Origin: Lutispora sp.
Lineage (GTDB): Bacteria > Bacillota > Clostridia > Lutisporales > Lutisporaceae
NCBI GenBank assembly: GCA_030834765.1
Contig: JAUQXG010000179.1
Span: forward strand, 1-5,626
Direction of reading: 5' to 3'
DNA length: 5,626 nt
Shown: one piece after another, positions 1 through 5,051 of the stretch
Layout: each line of letters begins with the position of its first letter
Position numbering within the stretch: position 1 is the first letter of the stretch
Made by a program: the position numbers and the translations under genes
The notes under the pieces: model-generated
What the model saw: the letters and a program-made list of their open reading frames with translations, nothing else
Told to the model about the DNA's origin: nothing
The model's database searches: none

Positions 1-26
1 AGATGGTATATGTTACAGAAAAATAG

Positions 27-764
27 CTATTTCATCTCAACTAGATGTTTCCAATATCTTTTTGGCATAAAATTGGATTGAAGCTTTGGATTGATTCTAT
101 CCTTTATAGTGATGCTCTCAAAATACTGTTTCCAAAGATTCTGATAGAAGAATTCATTTTCATGGAATTCTATATTTTTATTTATTTCTATAGCACTCAT
201 AAACCATTTGGTACTATCATAGAATACGCCATAATTTCTTTTCACATCATGTATTACGAATTTTTGATCTGACATTCTAGCAGCAAAATGCGCTCCTAAA
301 AGACATACTGTGTTACAATCAGGCTCTATAGGAGCATAATAAATATTATTTTGAAGCAGCCGGAATCTCAGAATTCCAAGCAAAAGATGCTTTTCTCTGG
401 TTATTTTAGTAACTAATTTGTGTATATTATGTACCCTGTCATCAGATAAATAAGAGTCTACAATACTTCCTACCTTAAAACCAAAACGCAGATATTCTAA
501 TATGTATATTCCAGCGTTTTCATGCTCTGATAAATAAGCATACATAACATTGGACAATGTATTTTTTGAAATTTTTTTTATGATAGCTTCATAAACCCTT
601 CTAGACTTCTCTTCATCAGTTTGTATATAGTGTTTTGTAATTAAAAAATTATCTATAAAATGGTTAGCAGGAATGATTTGCTCTGGATCGTCCTTTTCAT
701 AGTAAGCATCATATATAGCCGTTAAAAATCCATCAAAGCTTCCATCATAAATGTAATAAAGCAT
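27..764 (-). CDS. DUF4130 / TIGR03915-type putative DNA metabolism protein, partner of the radical SAM protein
   Basis: This 245-residue protein matches my knowledge of the DUF4130 (TIGR03915-like) family, described only as probable DNA metabolism proteins. In many bacteria members sit beside the radical SAM protein encoded upstream here, and some are fused to a uracil-DNA glycosylase-like domain. Visible hallmarks are the start MLYYIYDGSFDGFL, a central stretch around residues 146-178 with EPDCNTVCLLGAHFAAR and IHDVKRNYGVFYD, and the end NPKLQSNFMPKRYWKHL (225-241). There is no signal peptide or membrane segment, so it should be cytoplasmic. The start is supported by AGGTGA six bases upstream, inside the end of the previous gene. 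The ATG overlaps that gene's TAA by one base (TAATG), implying translational coupling. No glycosylase domain is fused, and none is visible in the window. The reaction it performs is not known to me; a role with its partner in DNA repair or modification is inferred from family and context. Confidence 0.88.
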   Translation of the reverse strand: MLYYIYDGSFDGFLTAIYDAYYEKDDPEQIIPANHFIDNFLITKHYIQTDEEKSRRVYEAIIKKISKNTLSNVMYAYLSEHENAGIYILEYLRFGFKVGSIVDSYLSDDRVHNIHKLVTKITREKHLLLGILRFRLLQNNIYYAPIEPDCNTVCLLGAHFAARMSDQKFVIHDVKRNYGVFYDSTKWFMSAIEINKNIEFHENEFFYQNLWKQYFESITIKDRINPKLQSNFMPKRYWKHLVEMK

Positions 765-2074
765 TAGAATTCACCTGAAATTCTTTTCATATTTTCATTT
801 ATTGCCATAATTCCAGGGAAAAGCGTATGAAAGGATAGCTGCTCTATGTTTTCGCTAACTTTTATATTATCCTCCAATAGCAAATTGTTTTTTATTGCTA
901 TTGAACTAGTGGGTATGCTTCTTTGGGGAAAATATTTACCTTTACAGGTTAGGAAGTATTTTGCCCTTTTTAATACGATACCTAATTTCTTTAGGTCATC
1001 AAAATCAAGAACAGAGACCTTTCTAGCTTGAAGTATTCGTTGAGCTGACTTTACTCCAATTCCAGGGACTCTAAGAAGCATAAAATAATCTGCCAGATTT
1101 ACTTCTATAGGAAAATGATGAAGATTTCTAAGAGCCCAATCACTTTTTGGATCTAATAATTCATCAAAGTTTGGATTGCTTTCGCTTAATAGCTCATCAG
1201 AATGAAAGCCATAAAACCTCAGCAGCCAGTCTGCCTGATACAATCGATGCTCTCGCAGCAGCGGCGGAATATTTATTGCTGGAAGATTCGGGTGATTCGA
1301 TACAGGAATATAAGCAGAATAATAGACTCTTTTAAGATGATAGCCACGATAAAGGGATTCAGATAGCTTTAAGATCTTTAAGTCATTATCTTTGGTTGCA
1401 CCGATAATCAATTGAGTAGATTGCCCTCCAGGAACAAATTTAGGAGAGTTTTTAAATATTTGATTTTCTTCTTGATTTTGAATTATACTAGACTTAATAA
1501 GACTCATAGGTCTTATAATTGATTCCTTAGTTTTTTGGGGTGCCAAAAGCTGAAGGCTTTCACTGGATGGGAGCTCAATGTTGACACTCATTCTATCTAC
1601 ATACTTTCCTGTTTCTTTTATCAGTGCATTATTTGCTCCGGGAATAGCCTTTACATGAATGTAGCCATTAAAATTCTCTTCTTGACGAAGTCTTTTTACA
1701 GATTTTAATAAAAGCTCCATGGTATGGTCAGGGCTTATGGATATGGCTGAACTAAGAAAAAGACCTTCTATGTAGTTGCGTCTGTAAAAGTTTATGGTAA
1801 GACTTACTAATTCGTCTGGGGTAAAAGCAGCTCTGGGTAAATCGTTGGAAGAACGATTGATACAGTATTTGCAGTCATATATGCAGGAGTTGGTTAATAA
1901 TATTTTTAGCAGTGAAATACATCTGCCATCAGGAGTCCAACTATGGCAAATACCTGAGGGTGCAGCGTTGCCTATGCCTCCTTTTTTATTTTTCCTATTG
2001 CTGCCGCTGGAAGAGCAGGATACATCATATTTTGCAGAATCTGATAATATTTTAATTTTTTCTGTAAGGTTCAT
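764..2074 (-). CDS. Putative DNA modification/repair radical SAM protein (TIGR03916-type)
   Basis: This is a cytoplasmic radical SAM enzyme of the family annotated as putative DNA modification/repair proteins linked to uracil-DNA glycosylase-like proteins. Its substrate is unknown. Counting from the upstream ATG at 2089 (441 residues), it shows AKYDVSCSSSGS (19-30), GICHSWTPDGRC (46-57), the cluster motif CIYDCKYC (C69, C73, C76; CX3CX2C) and GLFLSSA (109-115). A helix-hairpin-helix-like element, LLRVPGIGVKSAQRIL (338-353), is typical of DNA-binding proteins, and FLTCKGKYF lies near 379-387. I chose the internal ATG at 2074 (436 residues, starting MNLTEKIKIL). GGAG lies nine bases before it, the family usually starts at this point, and the likely promoter leaves almost no leader for the ATG at 2089. 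That ATG has only A-rich sequence upstream. The gene is first in an operon with the DUF4130 gene and has a LexA-like dyad in its promoter. Family assignment is firm; function is inferred. Confidence 0.93.
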   Translation of the reverse strand: MNLTEKIKILSDSAKYDVSCSSSGSNRKNKKGGIGNAAPSGICHSWTPDGRCISLLKILLTNSCIYDCKYCINRSSNDLPRAAFTPDELVSLTINFYRRNYIEGLFLSSAISISPDHTMELLLKSVKRLRQEENFNGYIHVKAIPGANNALIKETGKYVDRMSVNIELPSSESLQLLAPQKTKESIIRPMSLIKSSIIQNQEENQIFKNSPKFVPGGQSTQLIIGATKDNDLKILKLSESLYRGYHLKRVYYSAYIPVSNHPNLPAINIPPLLREHRLYQADWLLRFYGFHSDELLSESNPNFDELLDPKSDWALRNLHHFPIEVNLADYFMLLRVPGIGVKSAQRILQARKVSVLDFDDLKKLGIVLKRAKYFLTCKGKYFPQRSIPTSSIAIKNNLLLEDNIKVSENIEQLSFHTLFPGIMAINENMKRISGEF

Positions 2075-2083
2075 GGCATTCAA

Positions 2084-2087
2084 CTCC
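2084..2087 (-). promoter_or_regulatory. Shine-Dalgarno site that decides the radical SAM start
   Basis: GGAG on the minus strand lies nine bases before the ATG at 2074 and overlaps the first codons of the longer reading frame starting at 2089. No comparable purine-rich site precedes the 2089 ATG at a usual distance, so the shorter start is preferred. Confidence 0.6.
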
Positions 2088-2100
2088 ATCGTTTTCTTTT

Positions 2101-2134
2101 ACTATATGTTACCAAAGTTTTTGGACAATGGCAA
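2101..2134 (-). promoter_or_regulatory. Probable promoter of the radical SAM/DUF4130 operon
   Basis: Two overlapping sigma-A-type readings are possible on the minus strand. One is TTGCCA (2134-2129), a 17-base spacer, then TAACAT (2111-2106). The other is TTGTCC (2128-2123), a 16-base spacer, then TATAGT (2106-2101). Both put the transcription start near 2094-2099. This suits translation from 2074 and argues against the ATG at 2089, which would have a leader of only a few bases. The call rests on motif matching alone. Confidence 0.5.
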
Positions 2135-2145
2135 ACATATGTTCT
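2132..2145. promoter_or_regulatory. LexA/DinR-like operator (SOS box candidate)
   Basis: On the minus strand the sequence is AGAACATATGTTTG. It contains the perfect dyad AACATATGTT (2134-2143) and fits 12 of 14 positions of the Bacillus DinR/LexA consensus CGAACRNRYGTTYC. It overlaps the -35 hexamer TTGCCA, or abuts the alternative -35 by three bases, so a bound repressor would block the radical SAM operon. It is about 80-90 bases upstream of the likely promoter of the divergent SLH gene, so it probably does not control that gene. Clostridial LexA sites have a similar GAAC-N4-GTTC form. LexA binding is inferred. Confidence 0.55.
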
Positions 2146-2165
2146 CATATATATTATTAATTTTT

Positions 2166-2206
2166 TATTAAATAATAATCTTTCGAGAAAAAATAATTAT
2201 TTAATA
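2166..2206. repeat. 11-bp perfect inverted repeat in the divergent intergenic region
   Basis: TATTAAATAAT (2166-2176) is repeated in inverted form as ATTATTTAATA (2196-2206), separated by 19 bases. The right arm runs into the suggested -35 of the SLH gene. It could be a regulator site or simply a product of extreme AT richness, since every base of the arms is A or T. It is not followed by a T-tract placed as in a terminator. Confidence 0.4.
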
Positions 2207-2232
2207 GCCATTTTTGTGAAAAATTGTATAAT
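2205..2232 (+). promoter_or_regulatory. Probable promoter of the SLH protein gene
   Basis: A perfect TATAAT lies at 2227-2232, with a weak -35 (TAGCCA, 2205-2210) 16 bases upstream. Transcription would start near 2239, leaving a leader of about 40 bases before the ATG at 2282. AGGGGG at 2268-2273 is the ribosome-binding site, eight bases from the start codon. The -10 is convincing; the -35 is poor. Confidence 0.5.
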
Positions 2233-2281
2233 TGAATATAGAAGGCTAGAATATGAATAGGACTACTAGGGGGATAAAAGG

Positions 2282-3739
2282 ATGAAGAAAATACTGATTT
2301 CAATATTAATTCTGTTTTTAAGCATACAAGTGTTTACAGCTCCTGTATACGGTCAGCAAAATGAAGTAGCTTATTATGAGGCAAGCTCTTGGGCTATATC
2401 AGAGTTGAATGAGGCAGCAAAAAATGGACTGATAAGTGAAAAAATAAAGAATAAGATGAACGCACCGATTACCCGTGAAGAGTTTGCAGAGCTTGCTGTT
2501 AGGCTATATGAAGCAATCACAGGGGAAAAGGCAGCATATGGAGCTTTGGATGCCTTTGTTGACACAAAGAACATGGAAGTATATAAGGCTTTCAATTTAA
2601 AAATTGTAAATGGCACCAACATGAAAGAAAGGCTGTTTTCACCAGATGAAAAAATTAATCGGGAGCAAGCAGCTACAATGCTATACCGAACAATAAAGGC
2701 TATCAAAGCAGATGAAGATTTTTCAATTAACAATATAGCTGTATTTCTAGATGAAAAAGAAGCTTCTGCGTGGGCTGTTGATTCTATAAAGTATATGAAT
2801 AAGCAGGGGTATTTATTAGGGCTGAAGGGGAAAATGAATCCTAAGGATTTATCTACAAGAGAGATGGCAGTTATAATGGCCAATAGAATATATAAAAAAT
2901 ACGCTTTAATAGAAAAATCTACCTATCAAGAGAGCAATAACAAAGAGTATATACTACCAGATAAAGCAGTCCTTGTAATAAATGATTTTGATATTTTAAG
3001 TGAGAATTATAGGATTGTGACAAAAGACGATTTTCACTATATATTTGTAGAGATTAATAAATTTAAATATGGATTCAAATCTCCTTATGCGGGATATTAT
3101 TCTTATCCTGATGTTGTAGAATCAAATGGTAAAATAAGCGTTGTCTGGCAAAATGAAAGCAAAGTAATTTTGCGCATTGACATGATGATTGACAGTTCTG
3201 AGATCCAAATAAACGGCAAAGCAGCAGATGTGGGAATAGCACCTTATAGAGAAGGAGAGAAGACCTTCATACCTATAAATCTATTTATGGCGGTTCTTGA
3301 GATGAATTTGGCAGAAGAAAGCACAGAAGATATCATTTTCATACAATATAAAAAGGATTTTCCAAAAGAAGTTTTAGTGGGTTCATGGTCTGAGATAGAG
3401 ACAAATTTATTTACTGACTTTAAGGATATTCAATCAAAGGCGGTTGCACCAGCTTCTTATGCACCATCCTATATGTTTGAAAATGATGGAACCTATAGGA
3501 AAGGCACCATAAGTGTAGGAGGTTTTCATGATACACTTATCATAGAGTCAGGCAAATATATAATCATGGGAAATACCATCATGTATTATGATATCGCCGA
3601 AACTTTGTATCAAGATAAACCCTTTATGCTGTCTTATAGCAATAGGTATTATAAAGAACCTCGCTATGGTTTTATAGATGATTATAATGTGCAGGAGAAT
3701 AGGATACGGATAAATGGAGTTTGGTTAAATAAAAAGTAG
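2282..3739 (+). CDS. Exported S-layer homology (SLH) protein with copper-amine-oxidase-like stalk domain
   Basis: This 485-residue surface protein opens with a Sec signal peptide: MKK, a hydrophobic core, and probable cleavage after VYG24. Three SLH repeats follow at about 36-78, 90-138 and 152-206. They carry the ligand-motif variants ITRE (63-66), INRE (125-128) and STRE (191-194), known in the family to bind pyruvylated cell-wall polysaccharide. Residues 303-354 (EIQINGKAADV, then KTFIPINLFMAVLEMNL) resemble the copper amine oxidase N-terminal-like 'stalk' domain of Firmicute surface proteins. That domain is structural here; no catalytic oxidase part is present. The stretch at about 228-300 may be a divergent related unit. 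The C-terminal 364-485 is beta-rich (VGSWSE, YMFENDGTYRKG, SGKYIIMGNTIMYYD), reminiscent of small lipocalin-like lipid-binding folds, though that is weak. The protein is probably non-covalently wall-anchored; the role of its C-terminal domain is unknown. AGGGGG eight bases upstream supports the start. Confidence 0.9.
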   Translation: MKKILISILILFLSIQVFTAPVYGQQNEVAYYEASSWAISELNEAAKNGLISEKIKNKMNAPITREEFAELAVRLYEAITGEKAAYGALDAFVDTKNMEVYKAFNLKIVNGTNMKERLFSPDEKINREQAATMLYRTIKAIKADEDFSINNIAVFLDEKEASAWAVDSIKYMNKQGYLLGLKGKMNPKDLSTREMAVIMANRIYKKYALIEKSTYQESNNKEYILPDKAVLVINDFDILSENYRIVTKDDFHYIFVEINKFKYGFKSPYAGYYSYPDVVESNGKISVVWQNESKVILRIDMMIDSSEIQINGKAADVGIAPYREGEKTFIPINLFMAVLEMNLAEESTEDIIFIQYKKDFPKEVLVGSWSEIETNLFTDFKDIQSKAVAPASYAPSYMFENDGTYRKGTISVGGFHDTLIIESGKYIIMGNTIMYYDIAETLYQDKPFMLSYSNRYYKEPRYGFIDDYNVQENRIRINGVWLNKK

Positions 3740-3807
3740 TAGGATTATTTCCTATCCACTTTAAGAGCCTGGCAAAGAATAAATCAAATAAATAATTCAT
3801 GTGCTTG

Positions 3808-3853
3808 AAAACCGTCTTTACTCATATACTTGTTTTATGAGGAGGCGGTTTTT
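3808..3853 (+). promoter_or_regulatory. Hairpin masking the ribosome-binding site of the next gene; possible terminator
   Basis: AAAACCG (3808-3814) pairs with CGGTTTT (3846-3852). The stem continues through TCTT (3815-3818) with GAGG (3842-3845), including two G-U pairs. After a two-base bulge, CTCATA (3821-3826) pairs with TATGAG (3836-3841) around a nine-base loop. The Shine-Dalgarno AGGAGG (3840-3845), ten bases before the ATG at 3856, is therefore wholly inside the stem, and a TTTTT run (3849-3853) ends it. It may hold back translation of read-through mRNA, terminate the SLH transcript, or both. Pairing is read by eye. Confidence 0.5.
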
Positions 3854-3855
3854 AC

Positions 3856-4893
3856 ATGAAAATAAAGAAGCTATTATTATTTGCTGCATTGATTTTATGC
3901 ATAGCTGCAGCAGTATTATCATCAATAGTAAAAATAAGCCATAATGGAGCTACCCTGGTAATGGGTGCAAAACTTCATGAAAGAATAGAGCTTGATAAAG
4001 CACATACAAAGGCTGCGTTTAATGATAAGAATAATATCATAGAAGCGGACCGTTTTCAAAGACCCTCAAGAATACCAGCGTATAAGCTTAAATATATTTT
4101 TAATGAGCCAGAAGTTACAGGCAATGAAGGTACATTTATACCAAAGGGATATCCTAAAGAATATAAATCATCAAGTGATGTAATCGAAGCATATTATTCA
4201 ATAGTAAAGGCTGCTTCAAATATGTCGGGTTATCAAGGAGGGTGCGGTACTGTTAATTGGTCAATCATACCTTATCCCTACGCATATGAACTTTTAAGTG
4301 ATAAGGTTAAGAGCAAAGTAAGCTTTAATCAATTTGAAAACTCTTTTAGAGGCGTAGGAACCATAAATTTACTTAAGCTTATTCCAGCATATATACCGCC
4401 AGATACGCCGAAAAATGTTAATTATCATATGGTTGAGATAGAAGTCATAGGGGGAGTTCCTACAACATCCGGAAGTAATGATACGCGCAAACCAAGTTTC
4501 TTCTCCTATTATTATGGATTGGTGATGACTGAGTATGAAGAAGGCAAAGGGTGGAAAATAATAGCGGTAGATTACCTTCCAGAAGATTTTCTTTGTGCTC
4601 CTTGGCATCTGTGGAGTTGGGAAAGCAAAGCAGTTGTAGAGATCGTCTATAAGGAATGGTATAACCTCATAGATACGATACAAAAAGTTGAATTGAAATA
4701 TCCATATGTGACAATATACGGAAAAGGTAAACAAGATGAGCTTTATAGATTTGATTTTGTTAGACTTACAAACGGAGAAGATGTAATGCTTCGGGAAAAT
4801 ATAAAACAAAATGGTCAATGGATAGAAAGCAATTTATTAAAAGCAGAACATCAGTATTTTAAAAACTCTATTCTTAGTCCATATTATAGATAA
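3856..4893 (+). CDS. Uncharacterised membrane-anchored or secreted protein
   Basis: I do not recognise the family of this 345-residue protein. It begins with MKIKK and one hydrophobic segment (about 6-25), read as an uncleaved anchor or signal peptide. C15 lies inside that segment, but LILC does not make a good lipobox. The remaining roughly 320 residues should be outside the membrane. Residues 107-170 (DVIEAYYSIVKAAS, AYELLSDKVKSKVSFNQFENSF) and 217-240 (SYYYGLVMTEYEEG, GWKIIAVDYLPED) have the helix-then-strand pattern of NTF2-like or DUF4829-like exported domains of Firmicutes, which is only a suggestion. The part after about 250 (PWHLWSW) is rich in aromatic residues. Two exported cysteines, C130 and C247, could pair. 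The start is supported by AGGAGG ten bases upstream, although that site is hairpin-bound. It lies 116 bases after the SLH gene on the same strand, so a shared envelope role is possible. Confidence 0.8.
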   Translation: MKIKKLLLFAALILCIAAAVLSSIVKISHNGATLVMGAKLHERIELDKAHTKAAFNDKNNIIEADRFQRPSRIPAYKLKYIFNEPEVTGNEGTFIPKGYPKEYKSSSDVIEAYYSIVKAASNMSGYQGGCGTVNWSIIPYPYAYELLSDKVKSKVSFNQFENSFRGVGTINLLKLIPAYIPPDTPKNVNYHMVEIEVIGGVPTTSGSNDTRKPSFFSYYYGLVMTEYEEGKGWKIIAVDYLPEDFLCAPWHLWSWESKAVVEIVYKEWYNLIDTIQKVELKYPYVTIYGKGKQDELYRFDFVRLTNGEDVMLRENIKQNGQWIESNLLKAEHQYFKNSILSPYYR

Positions 4894-4913
4894 TCTGGTT
4901 ACTTTAAATTATT

Positions 4914-4954
4914 TAGATATATGCAGCGAAAGCTGTATATATCTATTTGTTTTC
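4914..4954 (+). terminator. Intrinsic terminator with GAAA tetraloop
   Basis: A 14-bp stem (4914-4927 with 4932-4945, one G-U pair, otherwise perfect) is capped by a GAAA loop (4928-4931), a stable GNRA tetraloop. It is followed by the T-rich run TTTGTTTTC (4946-4954). It begins 20 bases after the stop codon of the 3856-4893 gene and should end that transcript. The T-run directly abuts the promoter of the next gene. Confidence 0.85.
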
Positions 4955-4963
4955 TGATATAAT
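4955..4963 (+). promoter_or_regulatory. Extended -10 promoter of the MocR-type regulator
   Basis: TGATATAAT combines the extended TG-N element (4955-4957) with a perfect TATAAT (4958-4963). The -35 position, about 4935-4940 with a 17-base spacer, shows no good hexamer and falls inside the preceding terminator stem, which an extended -10 can compensate for. Transcription should begin near 4970, leaving a leader of about 80 bases. Confidence 0.6.
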
Positions 4964-4975
4964 TGTATCGATACA
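4964..4975. promoter_or_regulatory. 12-bp palindrome, likely operator of the MocR-type regulator
   Basis: TGTATCGATACA is a perfect palindrome directly following the -10 box and covering the expected transcription start, where a repressor would block initiation. GntR-superfamily proteins commonly bind short dyads and often regulate their own genes, so autoregulation by the adjacent regulator is the simplest reading. Binding by this protein is inferred, not shown. Confidence 0.5.
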
Positions 4976-4985
4976 GTTATGAATG

Positions 4986-5037
4986 ATAGCTGGAAAAAGG
5001 CGAGAACCTTTTCAATTTAATTTTATGCAGCAGCTAT
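4986..5037 (+). promoter_or_regulatory. Nested stem-loop in the leader of the MocR-type gene
   Basis: ATAGCTG (4986-4992) is complementary to CAGCTAT (5031-5037). Inside it, AAAAGG (4995-5000) pairs with CCTTTT (5007-5012). The outer stem ends two bases before the ribosome-binding site GAAAGG (5039-5044). It does not look like a known riboswitch class to me. A modest effect on translation is possible, but stability was judged by eye. Confidence 0.3.
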
Positions 5038-5051
5038 AGAAAGGAATAAAT

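Noticed and set aside
21..32. Palindrome AAATAGCTATTT spanning the stop codon of the DUF4130 gene, considered as a terminator or site.
   Set aside because: It has no loop, is very AT-rich, and has no convincing T-run after it on the minus strand within the 20 bases available. The AGATG/CATCT pairing around it is only 5 bp.
2112..2124. Short dyad CCAAA-N3-TTTGG in the radical SAM promoter spacer, considered as a second operator.
   Set aside because: Arms of five bases with a three-base gap are expected by chance in such sequence, and no known regulator motif fits.
1794..2171. Plus-strand open frame running antisense to the start of the radical SAM gene into the intergenic region.
   Set aside because: It is a shadow of the highly conserved N-terminus of the radical SAM protein and has no ribosome-binding site before its ATG.
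2374..2883. Long minus-strand open frame inside the SLH gene.
   Set aside because: It lies wholly antisense to a gene with clear SLH repeats and a signal peptide, has no ribosome site of note, and encodes low-complexity sequence with no recognisable domain.
3733..3762. Imperfect hairpin right after the SLH gene stop (TAGGA/TCCTA core plus an outer AAAGT/ACTTT), considered as its terminator.
   Set aside because: The stem is interrupted, its outer part is A-T rich and overlaps the stop codon, and no T-run follows.
3895..3903. Possible lipoprotein signal (LILC) at residues 12-15 of the 3856-4893 protein.
   Set aside because: The residue before the cysteine is leucine, not a small residue, and the cysteine lies mid-way through the hydrophobic segment, not at its end.
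4369..4818. Minus-strand open frame of about 150 codons inside the 3856-4893 gene.
   Set aside because: It is antisense to a frame with a strong Shine-Dalgarno site, an N-terminal anchor and a following terminator. Its protein has no recognisable motif.
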